Notes: a model not told the origin generated them from the sequence alone. A stretch of 64,000 nt of DNA from Buxus sempervirens (GCA_947561395.2 OX387193.1:5890001-5954000), one strand, 5' to 3'; shown: positions 1-11,623, counted from the first letter of the stretch. Made by a program: numbers and translations.

Positions 1-240
1 GGGAGATCAAGTTACATTTTGCATGATCGATATTCAGACACTACTCAAATTCCCTTATTTGTTTTCTTGCATGCAGTAGAGTTATTAACCCTCTAGTCGA
101 TCCTAAACAACAAAAATGCTCCCTAAAGATTGACGATAAGCCATTCTGGTACATAATTTGTGTAATTGGATCTTTTTCTGTAGTTTTCAGCAGGTTGGAT
201 ACTGGCTAGCATTAGTTTTGAGTAGGCCATCTTGTCCTTG

Positions 241-248
241 TATATAAT
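241..248 (+). promoter_or_regulatory. TATA box of kiwellin copy 1
   Basis: TATATAAT lies 59 bases upstream of the chosen ATG. The same block (GGCCATC, a few bases, TATATA, then CCATC and a TGTTTTGCA stretch) precedes the copies starting at 16358, 20359 and 23573, so the core promoter was duplicated with the gene. Confidence 0.6.
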
Positions 249-306
249 CCATCGACCCTACCCATGTTTTGCAGTAAGGATTACAACACCATTAGAGAGG
301 GAGAGA

Positions 307-876
307 ATGGGTAAGAGAATTTGTTTGGGTATTTACTTACTCCTACTAATTGTTCTCTTTGCTACAGATTTCCAGATGGCCGATGCCCAGGCGTGCCAGG
401 CGAGTGGAGAACTTGAGGGGAAGGACTATCCTCAAGGACAATGCAACCAGGAGGACGGTTCTGATTGCTGCAAACAGGGAAAGCAGTACACAACGTATGA
501 GTGCTCGCCGCCTGTGTACCAGGAAACACAGGCAATTCTAACACTTAACGACTTCCAGCAAGGAGGTGATGGTGGTGGAGCATCAGAATGTGACGGTCAA
601 TACCACTCAGACGACACACCGGTGGTGGCGCTCTCAACGGGATGGTTCAACAAGAAGAGCAGGTGCAACAGATATATCAATATCAGGGCTAACGGACGCA
701 GTGTTAATGCCATGGTGGTCGACGAGTGTGACTCCACGGTGGGGTGTGACAAAGACCATGATTACGGCCCTCCATGTCGTTACAACATTGTTGATGCGTC
801 CAAAGCTGTGTGGGAAGCCCTGGGAATGCCTCATGATAACTGGGGCGAGTTGGAAGTTGTCTGGTCTGACGCTTGA
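307..876 (+). CDS. kiwellin / ripening-related protein, copy 1 (intact)
   Basis: Single-exon gene for a 189-residue secreted protein. Residues 1-27 form a signal peptide (MGKR, then a Leu/Ile-rich core) ending near ADAQA. The mature part has ten cysteines. The N-terminal portion reads [17 protein letters not shown] then DCC, the kissper-like region of kiwellins. It is followed by the double-psi beta-barrel body with [27 protein letters not shown] and [10 protein letters not shown]. An in-frame ATG lies at 232, but 307 is preferred because MGKR aligns with the other copies and 232 lies before the TATA box. Family knowledge: kiwellins are apoplastic ripening or defence proteins, and maize KWL1 binds a fungal chorismate mutase. 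The role of this copy is inferred only. It differs from the copy at 23004-23573 at about five residues. Confidence 0.93.
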   Translation: MGKRICLGIYLLLLIVLFATDFQMADAQACQASGELEGKDYPQGQCNQEDGSDCCKQGKQYTTYECSPPVYQETQAILTLNDFQQGGDGGGASECDGQYHSDDTPVVALSTGWFNKKSRCNRYINIRANGRSVNAMVVDECDSTVGCDKDHDYGPPCRYNIVDASKAVWEALGMPHDNWGELEVVWSDA

Positions 877-1690
877 ATCCTAGTACCAGTATGTTATCGT
901 CATCTATACATCTATTTACGTCGCTGCTCTTAATAACTCCATGTATATGGAGACACACATTTGGTCTGATGCTTAAATCTCGATCTTTTATAGTCTATAC
1001 TGTCCTTTGTATGTCACTGGTCTTAAATAACTCCATGTATGGGTGGATGGTGTGTGATACAGATATATGAATCTGTCTGTCTTGCGTATATCTCTCTCCT
1101 TTTCTAGGCATAATATGGTACAATATATATCTACTATGAGTGTTGTGAAATATACAGGTTAATCTGATGGTAAACTGGCTTTCTGAATTGGAATTAATCA
1201 CACCCCCAGACGTAACTTTCATACTCGTAAATCAATCTCTCGCCAGTTATGCATGCCACGCTTTCTTTTTTTTGGTAATCCAGTTATGCATGCCACAGCA
1301 ACATAAAAAAATTAAGCCTTCATTAATAATTTCAGCAAGTTCACTAGACCACTTGAACATGAGGAATACCTACCTTGTCTAGGGAAATGCACGCCCAAAT
1401 TAGAAACAAAAAAGAGCTTTGCTTTTGAAGTGGGATGCCTCCGGTGGAGCATCCTTGTTTTTATGTGGGGTCAATTTAGAAGAACACCAACTGCGGTATG
1501 CTCAAAAGCAAAGGCCAATTTAGGCTCAAACCGCATCCGATTTCATCCAGTTGGTTGTTTATGATGGTGATGTGGGCTAACAAACACTATAATAGTAATA
1601 TATGAAATCAAACTGGAAAGATCTTATAAAGAGTGAAAAGTCTAATCAACACCAGTGGCACCAAGTTTTGCTAAACCATAAACCACATAA
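877..1690. repeat. kiwellin 3' flank, duplicated downstream of the copy at 16358
   Basis: The 3' untranslated and downstream region contains repeated phrases such as AATAACTCCATGTATG and AATCTGTCTGTCTTG. The same order of phrases follows the gene ending at 16921, up to about 17690. The first part also recurs, inverted, beside the genes at 19787 and 23004. It marks the extent of a segmental duplication. No gene is seen in it. Confidence 0.6.
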
Positions 1691-2036
1691 ACTATCTGTA
1701 ACTCAGTTTATCTCCGTAAAGCTAGCCATAGTGAAAATAGAAATCAGACTGTCAAAATTCTCCTTTTCCTGTGATAAAAGCTAATTGGTGAGGATTGAAA
1801 CATTTAGGAACCAAGGTGACAAGTGTAGCATGGCCAGATTTGAAAAAGTTGCTTATGGCAACAATAACATTACACGCATTGAGGAGTAGTACAAATGAGG
1901 ATTATACACACGAGACACTGAGGATTGTACACACGACAATCTCGACACCATAGAACATAACAATATATGAAGCTTGTAAGCCCAGTACAATATACAAACA
2001 CAAACAATATTTAAGTAGACAAAAGTATATGATGAT

Positions 2037-2606
2037 TTAAGCGTCAGACCAGACGATGTCCAAGCCACCCCAATCACTCTTAGGCACACCCAGAGCTTTC
2101 CACACAGCTTTCGAGGCATCTACAATGTTGTTCGAGCAAGGAGGCTGATAATCATGGTCCTGGTCACACCCCATGGTGGAATCACACTCGTCTACTACCA
2201 TAGCCACCACGCTCCGCCCGTTCGCGCTGATTGTGATATTGTTGAGGCACCTGCTCCGGTTGTTGAACCACCCGGTGGAGAGTGCTACCACCGGTGTGTC
2301 ATCTGAATGGTACTGATTGTCACATTCTGATGGCCCGCCACCATCTCCTCCCTTCTCAAAGCTGTTAATCGTCAAAACTGCCTTGGTATGGCCGGACACC
2401 GATGGCGAGCACTTGTATGTTCTGTAGAGCTTTCCGTTGACACAACAATCAGAGTCGTTCTCCTTGTTGCATTGCCCTGGAGGGGGTTTCTTGCCCCTGA
2501 TCTTTCCACTTGGCTTGCAAGCCTGAGCATCAACCATCAAGCAGTCTGCAAGAAAGAGAGCAACTATTAGGAGCAAGAGTACACTCAAATGAATTCCCTT
2601 ACTCAT
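2037..2606 (-). CDS. kiwellin / ripening-related protein, copy 2 (intact)
   Basis: Single-exon gene for 189 residues. The chosen start gives MSKGIHLSV, matching the MSK/MST starts of the related copies; 14 extra in-frame codons upstream are ignored. The signal peptide ends near MVDAQA. Ten mature cysteines are kept, as are [28 protein letters not shown] and VDECDST. It belongs to the second subgroup (FLADC in the signal peptide), with the two pseudogenes and the copy at 13045, but it is the most diverged of that group: it reads [11 protein letters not shown] in the kissper region. It probably acts as a secreted defence or ripening protein. No frame damage is seen. Confidence 0.92.
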   Translation of the reverse strand: MSKGIHLSVLLLLIVALFLADCLMVDAQACKPSGKIRGKKPPPGQCNKENDSDCCVNGKLYRTYKCSPSVSGHTKAVLTINSFEKGGDGGGPSECDNQYHSDDTPVVALSTGWFNNRSRCLNNITISANGRSVVAMVVDECDSTMGCDQDHDYQPPCSNNIVDASKAVWKALGVPKSDWGGLDIVWSDA

Positions 2607-2681
2607 TTTCTCACTTTCCCAATCTTTCTCTCTCAATTGGTCTTTCAATCCTTAATGCAAAACAGGTATGCTGGCGATGGG

Positions 2682-2691
2682 GTATATATAA
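2682..2691 (-). promoter_or_regulatory. TATA box of kiwellin copy 2
   Basis: CTTATATATA read on the minus strand, about 80 bases upstream of the ATG at 2606. The spacing is like that of the other copies. Confidence 0.6.
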
Positions 2692-2699
2692 GGGTTGCA

Positions 2700-3449
2700 A
2701 AAGAACCTGTTATGTATGAAAACCAATGGCATCTGAATGCTCAACGTGTGATCTGGGATATATGTAAAATATATATTTCCAAACATAACTGAGACGGCCC
2801 ATAGTGCCAAATGAAGTTTGTCTTTGAGATTCCAGTTCTCAGTTTTATCTGCATTTAGAGAAGAAACAGAGATATTTCTATTCCAAAACATACGGGGACA
2901 GAATAGTCGTCTCAGTAAGGTAGTCTTGTAATTTAATTTCGAAATGAGGAGGACTGAAGCTTTAGCTGATCGATCCCCCGCTCTCATCCATGGACGGTAC
3001 AATTGTGCCGTGTACGTCTTGCCACCTTCTGGGTCAATTGGGTTACAGTGAGTCGTAGCCGCTTTGCAGATGCACACAGGTCTAGTATCTGTTAGGACTC
3101 GTTTGGGAGTACGCAATTCAGCCAACTTACCTACTTGTGTTTGTCATAAAGATCCTACAGGACCCACAGCCTGAAAAATGCACCAAGAAATGTCCCTTTC
3201 TGAAACGTATGAACGAATGTTCGAAAGATAGTTGAAAGAAACTGAAACAATCAAAGCCTTCTTCTATAGGAAATGCTAGTTTTGAAATTAGCATTAATAC
3301 AAGGCTCTACTAATGACTGATGACTTTGATTGTTTATATTAAGGCAACGGACATTATAAATAAGGCCAACTTACCTACTTGGGTTTCCTGAATGTTGGAT
3401 TAAAAAAAAATCATTCAATAGAAAAACAAATGATATCTGGATTTATAGC
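2700..3449. other. intergenic, no gene seen
   Basis: Region between copy 2 and the first duplicated unit. A 157-codon open frame on the minus strand (2652-3125) runs through the copy 2 promoter and has no recognisable domain, so I do not call it. GCCAACTTACCTACTTG occurs twice, near 3120 and 3363. Confidence 0.5.
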
Positions 3450-4429
3450 TAGCTGTTTTGTAGGTTTTTAACCCTAGTTTATAGCTTAAGTCACTTCTTC
3501 GTCCTATATATCCAGTAGATATATTTTATATTCAATCTGCCGTAGAGTTCCTCGGGGAAGTGATTTAAGGTAATTATGCATATTTTTCTTTCAATGGGCA
3601 GACACTGCTACTCCTAATTATCTCCATTTGCACTAGTGTTTGTACACAAGAGAAGGGATTGTTTTCCTATATATTTGCAAAACATGAATGATTTAACTGA
3701 ATGCATGTAAACTAAATGAATCTTGTGATATTTGCAGCTCTGGCTCATTCACCAATCTGATAGTCTTAATGGATCTCATCTCAGATCATTCAACCTTCAG
3801 AATCACAAGTTTCGATCCACCTCGTTGAGAGCAAAAACATTTTGAAGAGACCATCTTCTTTAGGTGTGTTCAGAGTTTCGGATCCATTGGTTTCAAGTTT
3901 CTCATATTGACCTATGTCGGCGTGGTGGTCAATACCTAAAGCCTAGAGGTTTGCTCTCCCTCTGAGGTCTCAGGTTTGAACTCTCTTAAGCACAATTTCT
4001 TGGGGCCACCTGCATAAGGTGTATGGGCCTTAGATTTATCCGGGCCATGTGGGTTGCAAGGTCTTGCATGGGCCCTCAGGGATTAGTCGGTTGAGTGTAA
4101 ACGGGCCCGAATATCTTGAGTTCTAAAAAGAAAAAAAAAGTTTCTTAGATTGAGATATATATGCAAAGCGATGAGACTTTTGAGGAATCACCTCTCATAC
4201 CCATACATACATGATACAGCATCAGTAGTCTTGACAGTTTCAAGAAGGACAAACCACTATATATCTACTTCAAAACACTTAACATGGAGAGAAATAAAAA
4301 AGACAGGCAGAGATTCAGATAACTGCACTACACACATCTCCAGACATGGACCTCTTGAAGACACAAGAAAAATATAGACCACATTAATATAAAAGTATAG
4401 ATTAGGAATGAGGACATATATATTGAGGT

Positions 4430-4999
4430 TTAAGCATTAGTCCAGACGATATCCAATTCGCCCCAGTCACTTGGAGGAGCTCCGAGGGCTTTCCACATAG
4501 CTTTCGAAGCATCGACGATGTTGTGGCGACATGGGGGCTGGAAAGCATGCTCGCTATCACAACCCATGGTTGAATTGCACTCGTCAACTACCTTGGCCTT
4601 AACACTCCGTCCATTCGCACTGATAATGATCTGCTTGTTGCACCTGCCATTGTTGCTGAACCACCCAGTTGAGAGTGCTACCACTAGTGTGTCATTTGAG
4701 TGGAACTGCCCGTCACATGCCGATGCTCCACCGCCATCTCCTCCCTTCTCAAAGCTATTAAGTGTCAGAACTACCTTTGTTCTGCTTGACACAGGTGGTG
4801 AGCACTTAAATGTTGTGTAGGGCATTCCCTGAACGCAGCAATCAGAGTTGTTCTCCTAGTTGCATTGTCCCCAAGGGGCTTTCTTTCCGATGAGTTTTCC
4901 ACTGGGCTTGCAAGCCTGGGCATCGACTCTCAAGCAATTTGCAGCAAAGAGAGAAACTATCAAGACTAAGGATAAACTCAAACGAGTTCTCTTACTCAT
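4430..4999 (-). pseudogene. kiwellin pseudogene 1 (nonsense mutation)
   Basis: The full 190-codon kiwellin frame is present at the usual length with no indel. Codon 48 (plus-strand bases 4856-4858) is TAG where the other copies have a Gln codon in the CNQE motif. This would truncate the protein just before the DCC motif, removing the whole barrel. The rest is well preserved ([33 protein letters not shown]), so the stop looks recent. The nearest relatives are the copies at 7368 and 13045. The TATA box is also altered. Confidence 0.9.
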
Positions 5000-5060
5000 T
5001 CTTCGAGGTCTGTTTCCTGGTACTATAATCCTCAATGAGAAGCAGGTTTACAGTCGATGG

Positions 5061-5070
5061 AGTATGTATA
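5061..5070 (-). promoter_or_regulatory. altered TATA box of kiwellin pseudogene 1
   Basis: The plus strand reads AGTATGTATAAG where the sister copies have AGTATATATAAG. One base change breaks the TATATATA run, so the promoter is probably weakened as well as the coding sequence. Confidence 0.5.
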
Positions 5071-5230
5071 AGACCGGATTGCATAAACTATCTCTTGGAA
5101 TGGAATATTCTTAAAGAAGCAATAATGGAGAACGACTCCCACTAGGATCTCGGATTGCATAGACTCTCAGTCAAACATAGTTTTCAATGCAACTAAACCC
5201 GTCATCTTCTCCCACTAGGATTTCGGTTGA

Positions 5231-6489
5231 GGACCCTCCACTTAATCCTATCTCCATCCCATTTTTGTCCAATCAATTTTCTCTTTGACCATTTCCACAG
5301 ACCATTTCTCAACTTAATTGGGCTCATCTTGCGACACGCGTCCTATCTCTCGGCCCGTTAAGTTTTCACGTTATAACCTTCCGTTAGGTTGACTCGGTTT
5401 GTTTTTTCACCCGTCCAATTAATGTCGTGACGCTGAAGACGAAGATAATTGGGCTCATCTTGCGACACGCGTCCTATCAATTGGGCTTATCTTGCCGTGA
5501 CGCTGAAGGCGAGGATAACGCGTCCGATCAATTGGTCTCATCTTTCCGTCACGCGTCCTCCACTTAATTGGGCTCATCTTGCAACACGCGTCCTATCAAT
5601 GCGGTGACGCGAAAACCGAAGATAACAAGTCCAAGAGTATTCGAGCTGGGAACAAAATGGTTCCTTCTTCTTTTTAAAAAGAAAAACAAATTAAAGATCT
5701 CATATTAAAGAAGAATTTTGGAGAGATAATCTTTTGAATAAAGAAACAGAGCACGTAAGATGATCTGAGGAATGAATTAAATATACAGACATCATCATCA
5801 AAACCCAGTTCCCACAAAAGTGGTTTGGCTTGTTAGTCTGTGGTATAAAATGTTGTTATCATTTATCATTCTTTGACCCATCAAAACTGGGTCTCAAAAT
5901 ATGATGCAAGGCTGTGTCATAAAATGATTCTATTGTTTTGGAAGATAAAAATCGATTAGTCAGAAAAACAGGGGAACATGAATCTTGTACACAAATCTAG
6001 TCCTATAATGTCCTCGAGTAACAATTTTCCCCGTTTTACATGAACAATATTGAGAAGTAGCTACAAGAATAGGTGTCTTAGATAGCATGGAAATGTGACA
6101 AGTCGTGGTATGAACTTTATTCAAGGCACCCCCTTCATGAGGAAATGTTCATTTTACAAGAAAATTATGATTCCAACTTTAAAACTTTACAAAATATGCG
6201 CACACACTACTGCAGCTTAATCCTCTATTTAACCTTAAAGCTTTTCATTCATCTTATTTTCTACAACAACAAAGCATGATTCCAACTTTGAGGAAGTGCA
6301 GCTTAATCCTCTATTTAACCTTAAAGCTTTTCATTCATCTTATTTTCTACAACAACAAAGCATGATTCCAACTTTGAGTAAGTAGACGGATTACTCAGGC
6401 CCTTGTTTCTCAACAATTTCTCAATATCCACAATCTCTGCAACAAGAGGAAGTGGACGATCTGGGATTGATGGATCTGCAGAAGAGTAC
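5231..6489. repeat. intergenic with imperfect short repeats
   Basis: From about 5318 to 5640 the phrases AATTGGGCTCATCTTGC and ACACGCGTCCTATC recur four to five times, mixed with variants of GTGACGCTGAAG, forming a scrambled minisatellite. The rest is AT-rich with no recognisable gene. A separate 86-base tandem repeat is listed below. Confidence 0.6.
6212..6378. repeat. 86-bp tandem duplication
   Basis: Two nearly perfect copies with period 86. Each begins GCAGCTTAATCCTCTATTT and runs through AACAACAAAGCATGATTCC. The second copy stops about 5 bases short of full length. Confidence 0.9.
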
Positions 6490-7367
6490 CTTGGGGAAGT
6501 GATTTAAGGTAATTATGCATATTTTTCTTTCAATGAGAAGAAATTGCTACTCCTAACTCTATTTGTAGTAATGTTTGTACATAAGAGGAGGAATTGTTTT
6601 CCTATTTGCAAAACGTGAATGATTTAATTGAATGCATGTAAATTTACTGAATCTTGTGATATTTGCAGCTCCGGCTCATTCACCAATCTGATATTCTTAA
6701 TGGATCTCGTCTCAGATCATTCAACCTTTAGAATCACAGGTTTCAATCCACCTTGTTGAGAGCAAAAACATTTTTGAAGAGACCATCTTCTTTAGGTGTG
6801 TTTAAAGATTCAGATCCATTGGTTTCAAGTTTCTCATATTGAACTTGGTTGGCTTGGTGGTCAATACCTAAGGCTTGGGGCATAGGGGTTTGTTCCCTCT
6901 GAGGTCTCAGGTTTGAACTCTCTTAAGCACAATCTCTTGGGGCCACTTGCTAAGGTCTATGGGCCTTAGATTTACCTAGGCCATGTGGGTTGCAAGGTCT
7001 TGCATGGGCCATTAGGGATTAGTCGGTTGAGTGTAAGCGGGCCCGAATATCTTGGGTTCCAAAAAGAAAAAAAAAGGTTTCTCAAATTGAGATAAATATG
7101 TAAAGCGATGAGACTTTTGAGGAATCACCTCCCATACCCAAACATACATGCTACAACATCAGTAGTCTTGACAGCTTCAAGAAGAACAAACCACTATATA
7201 TCTACTTCAAAACACTTAACAGTGGAGAGAAATAAAAAGGACAGACAGAGATTCAGATAACTGCACTATGCACATCTCCAGACATGGACCTCTTGAAGAC
7301 ACAAGAAACATATAGACCACATTAATATAAAATTATAGATTAGGAATGAGGACATATATATTGAGGT

Positions 7368-7937
7368 TTAAGCATTAGTCCAGACGATATCCAATTCGCC
7401 CCAGTCACTTGGAGGAACTTCGAGGGCTTTCCACATAGCTTTCGAAGCATCGACGATGTTGTGGCGACATGGGGGCTGGAAATCATGCTCGTTGTCACAA
7501 CCCATGGTGGAATCACACTCGTCAACTACCTCGGCCTTAACACTCTGTCCATTTGCACTGATAATGATCTGCTTGTTGCACCTACGCTTGTTGCTGAACC
7601 ACCCAATTGAGAGTGCTACCACAGGTGTGTCATTTGAGTGGAACTACCCATCACATGCCGATGCTCCACCGCCATCTCCTCCTTTCTCAAAGCTATAAAG
7701 TGTTAGAACTGCCTTTGTTCTACTTGACACAGGTGGTGAGCACTTAAATGTTGTGTAGGGCATTCCCTGAACGCAGCAATCAGAGTTGTTCTCCTGGTTG
7801 CATTGTCCCTGAGGGGCTTTCTTTCCGATGCGTTTTCCACTAGGCTTGCAAGCCTGGGCATCGACTCTCAGGCAATTTGCAGCAAAAAGAGATACAATCA
7901 AGACTAAGGATAAACTCAAACAAGTTCTCTTACTCAT
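7368..7937 (-). pseudogene. kiwellin pseudogene 2 (nonsense mutation)
   Basis: The full-length 190-codon frame starts [10 protein letters not shown] and has no indel. Codon 98 (plus-strand bases 7644-7646) is TAG where relatives have Gln, directly after the ACDG that follows GGDGGG. The product would be a 97-residue secreted fragment with only the N-terminal cysteine-rich part. Downstream sequence stays readable ([26 protein letters not shown]). Its promoter still has an intact TATATATAAG, so a truncated transcript is possible. Confidence 0.9.
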
Positions 7938-8009
7938 TCTTCAGAGTCTGTTTAATTTTCTCTACAGGTACTGTAATCCTCAATGAAAAACATGTTTACA
8001 GTCGATGGA

Positions 8010-8020
8010 GTATATATAAG
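8010..8020 (-). promoter_or_regulatory. TATA box of kiwellin pseudogene 2
   Basis: GTATATATAAG on the plus strand, 73 bases upstream of the ATG at 7937. It is the same as in the intact copy at 13614. Confidence 0.55.
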
Positions 8021-8112
8021 ACTGGATTGCATAAATTATCTGTTTTTTTTTTAATGGAAGCATAAACTAACTGTTGGAATAGAACATTCTTAAAGGAGCA
8101 TTAATAATGGAG

Positions 8113-8477
8113 GGCCTCATCTTTGCTAGACCTTGACGTTGGAAGATCGGCTGGAGCATGCATAGATCTCCGCCATTTGTCCTTGATTCATTACTAAGTA
8201 CAACTAAATTCATCATTGGGTATAACTCGCTTATCATGGTACAACCTAGTTTATCTTAGGATACAACTCAACTCATCATTGGTACATGTCATAGGGTACA
8301 ACTCCTCTCATCATTGGGTAATACACAACTTATCATATGTACAACCCAAAGTATGTTGGGTACAACCCATTTCATCATGATAAGTCAATATATATGATGA
8401 ATAAATGGGACATGTGGCGAAGATCGTGGATGCTCTAGTATATCTTGCATGCAAGAAGCTCCAGCCGATGCAAGGGC
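8113..8477. mobile_element. MITE with 9-bp target duplication (Mutator-like)
   Basis: A 365-base insert flanked by the direct repeat ATAATGGAG (8104-8112 and 8478-8486). Units A (near 5118) and C (near 13735) show the uninterrupted site. The ends are related in inverted orientation (ATCGGCTGGAGC, then GCATG and GATCTTCGCCA-type blocks). The interior holds loose repeats of GGTACAACTC and TCATCATTGGG. A 9-base target duplication is typical of Mutator-like elements. It has no coding capacity. Confidence 0.85.
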
Positions 8478-8739
8478 ATAATGGAGAACGACTCCCACTA
8501 GGATTTCCGATTGCATAGACTCTCAGTCGAACACATTTTTCAATGCAACTGACCCGTCATGTTCTCCCACTGCATCCTCTCTTACGCCCCAACATTTTTA
8601 CTACAACAATGAGAGGGTGCCGCGTGTCCTCGTTGGTCCCATAGAACTGACGGCAACGTTAAAGTTTCACCCTAACATTTCTAGACTAAAAAAACCTAAA
8701 TAAAATAAAAGGAGTCGTCCTCTCCACACTTTGAAGAAG

Positions 8740-10110
8740 CAAAAGTCGACCTGCAAAGTTGAGCCCTGCAAAGTGGGTTACAAAATCAAACAGAATGAAG
8801 ATGGGAGTGTAGATCGCTTGAAAGCAAGACTAATGACAAAGGGCTTCCAACAGGTCGATGGTCTAGACTTCACAGAGACCTTTAGTCCAGTTATGCAAGC
8901 CAGCAACAATCCGAGTGGTCCTTGCTCTTGTTGTTCATTTTAATTGGGAAATACGCCAGTTAGATGTTTGAAATGCGTTCTTGCATGGAAATTTGCAGGA
9001 GGATGTCTACATTGAGCAGCCTCATGGCTTCACTGACAAAGATCATCCAGACTATGTACGTAAGCTAAATACAGCCCTCTACGGTTTAAAGCAAGCCCCC
9101 CGTGCCTGGTACAATCGTCTCTCTCAGAGTCTTCAGGAGTTTGACTTTGTTGCTTCCACTGTAGATACATCACTCTTCATTTATCACAAGGCTGATATTT
9201 ATCTCTACATCCTTGTTTACGTCGATGATATCTTACTAACGGACACACATCGTCATGCTATTTCTTCTCTGGTTCGTCATCTACAACAGGATTTCAAATT
9301 AAAAGACCTTGGTAACTTGCATTACTTTCTTGGCATACAAGTGACAAGAAAGTATATTCTTGATCTTCTTCACCGCTCCCGCATGATCGGTGCCAAACCT
9401 AGTCCAGCTCCCTGTGTATCTGGTAGCAAGATATCAGCCCACTCAAGTGATCCTATTGAAGACATCACTCATTATCGCCAGTTGGTAGGAGCATTGCAGT
9501 ATTGTACATTGACTAGGCCGGAGATTTCCTTCACTGTCAACCAACTCTATCAACATCTTCACTCTCCAACTGAGAGTAATGTTGTTTCTGCGAAAAGAAT
9601 TCTTCGCTATCTAAAGGGCAATGTCGATGATGGGCTACATCTCACCCGTGGTTCTCTCCATTTACAGGCCTATTATGATTTACAGGCTACGGTATTTTTC
9701 TTGGTCCATGCTTAGTTTCTTGGTGTGCCAAAAAGCAACAGGTTGTCTCTCGGTCTAGCACCGAAGCTGAATACAGGGCGTTAGCTATGACAGTGGCTGA
9801 GTTATATTGGCTACGCATGGTCCTAAGGATCTTCACATCTCCCTGTCCTCACCTCCAAAAATCTTGTGTGACAATGTCAGTGCCTTCGCCCTTGCTACTA
9901 ATCCGGTTTTTCACTCCCGCACAAAACATATAGAGGTTGATTTTCGTTTCATCCATGAGAAAGTTGCTAACAAAGATGTTACTCTTCAGTTTATATCTAC
10001 GGGTGATCAAATTCCGGACATTTTTACCAAAGGATTATCCAGTCGTCGCTTCCGGTTCTTGAAGTCCAAACTGATGGTAACTCCCCTCCCCCATCAGTTT
10101 GTAGGGGATG
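8740..10110 (+). mobile_element. Ty1/copia retrotransposon fragment (RT-RNase H), broken
   Basis: Reverse transcriptase and RNase H part of a copia polyprotein. Visible in order are KARLMTKGFQQ, DFTETFSPV, then after a frameshift near 8905 and a stop the block [31 protein letters not shown], the catalytic YVDDILLT, the RNase H motif STEAEYRALA and the tail TKHIEVDFRFIHEK plus IPDIFTKGL. Three separate open stretches (8731-8943, 8981-9715, 9807-10172) show that frameshifts and stops have killed it. Gag, protease and integrase are absent. A polypurine-like GTAGGGGATGTTAG at 10101-10114 suggests the 3' LTR would start at about 10108. Confidence 0.92.
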
Positions 10111-10260
10111 TTAGCCAGCAAAGCATCTCTTCAACAAACCATGATAGACTAATGACGTACAGTCTGTTATAGATTTCATTTTTAAATTTAATTTTCTGTT
10201 GTGATATCTCTTTCTGTGATTCTCTTTTGATTTTTTCAAATGTCATGTAACATTTAATAA

Positions 10261-10730
10261 TGTTGGAAAATGGAGGTGGATAGGCAAGAAGAATGGTGGG
10301 TTAGAAGGTAATTTTAAGGTTATAGAATGGATGGGATGAAAAGGTTGTAGGATAGTTGGAATAAGAAAGTGAAAGAGAACACTTGTGTTGAAAGGCTTTT
10401 TATTGGAGCATTTGCTCCCCAAACACTAGAATGTGTTAGCTCTTTTGCTTCACTACATATAAGGCCCCATTGGGGTATTTATACATGAACTCCACCTCCT
10501 TAATTTCTTCTAGAATCTTCTTTCTAGATAAGTCTAGCAAAATCTTATGATCTATCTAGATCATTTACATGATTGTATCACATATTACATGTGTAGAACA
10601 TTCTAAAACTAATCCTTCTAGACTTCTCTCTAATATCATCAAGATGCTTCTAGAATATTTTAGAACCTTCTAGAATCTTTTAGATCCTTCTAGAAGTGCA
10701 TCATATTTTATCAAATAATAACAACCATTA
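10261..10730. mobile_element. possible solo-LTR-like sequence
   Basis: Begins TGTTGGAAAATGG and ends ATAATAACA. Inside are a TATAAGG box and many repeats of TCTAGAA/CTTCTAGAA. It fits a solo LTR by its TG...CA ends, but no convincing target duplication is seen and no internal region is present. Confidence 0.35.
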
Positions 10731-10740
10731 AGAGTTTCCA

Positions 10741-11623
10741 TATTGAACAACTGTTGCACCTAAAAGGTTAAATTAATAAGTGAAGATGTAACTATATGTA
10801 TAAGAGGCGCCCCTATTCTGATACCATGTTAAACAACCGTTTTTTTTTTTTTTTTTTGGGAAAACCCACTAAGGTAGGAAAAACCTTAGTGGCACTCCAA
10901 CAGAGGGAGGAGGTGGAGTTCATGTCAAAAAACCTTACCCCTATCAAAAAACCTAACCATTAGCAAAAACATCATCATGGGGGGGACATAAAACCTAACC
11001 CCAATCAAAATAATCAGAGGACTCAGAATAAAATCATGATGTCTACCTAAAACAAAAAGAGGGAACTTAGTTTCTAATGACATGAAGGCCAGAGCGGTCA
11101 TTAAGGTGATAAGTACATGACGTTATAATTATGTATGTATGTAGAAATAAGAGGGCTTGAATACACAATATCCTAACAATTCCCCTTTCATCAACATGGA
11201 TAATATATTTAGCGATCGAGGGAAAATAAGAAAACGAAAGGAAAATAAAATAACATGTTACACCATAAGAGATTATGAAACTAATTAAACGGACTCGTTC
11301 TCGAATTAAGAACTTGTTACGTGCTGGCTAGTCCCACCCTCATTAGTGAGTGAGACACATTAGAAAGATTCTCTAAAGAAAGAACAGGTCAAGATCCATG
11401 TAAGCCATACAGGAAAATGCAAGATATATATTATTTATAGTTTGATTTGAGTGATATGTATTTGCATTTCCCTTGATGACCGGTTGAAGGATTGAGAAGT
11501 TTATGGTTCGGAATAATGACACCAAGTCCAGATTCAAAACTTGTGCACCTGTTTCTACAGCTCCAAGTCATATATGCGTGTGGAAGACTGGTTGTTGTCG
11601 TGATGGGAGAGATGTTAATGCCC
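10741..11623 (-). repeat. TRIM/LTR-like remnant, paralogous to 14540-15190
   Basis: Read on the minus strand, an LTR-like end GTTGTTTAACA is followed by TGGTATCAGAA, which resembles the usual plant primer-binding site. The phrases CAACTGTTGCACCTAAAAG, AATAAGAGGGCTTGAATACAC and CATCAACATGGATAATATAT all recur in the same order at 14540-15190. About 270 bases from 10841 (T-run, then GGAAAAACCTTAGTGGC) are extra in this copy and look like a separate insert. Confidence 0.5.

Larger units (their letters stand above)
3450..5230. repeat. segmental duplication unit A (with kiwellin pseudogene 1)
   Basis: One of three direct copies (about 3450-5230, 6490-8575 and 12357-13745). Each carries the same 3' flank (GATTTAAGGTAATTATGCAT, then CAGATCATTCAACCTT, then GACATGGACCTCTTGAAGAC or close variants), a minus-strand kiwellin gene and its promoter. 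Units A and B share a stretch with GGGCCTTAGATTTA that unit C lacks. Unit A has a stop codon in its gene. Confidence 0.75.
6490..8575. repeat. segmental duplication unit B (with kiwellin pseudogene 2)
   Basis: Direct copy of unit A, interrupted near its end by a 365-base MITE at 8113-8477. The order is 3' flank, minus-strand kiwellin gene, TATA box, then upstream sequence. After the MITE the match to unit A resumes (AACGACTCCCACTAGGAT). Confidence 0.75.

Noticed and set aside
2652-3125. 157-codon open frame on the minus strand
   Set aside because: It overlaps the TATA box and leader of kiwellin copy 2, has no domain or family pattern and a composition like non-coding DNA.
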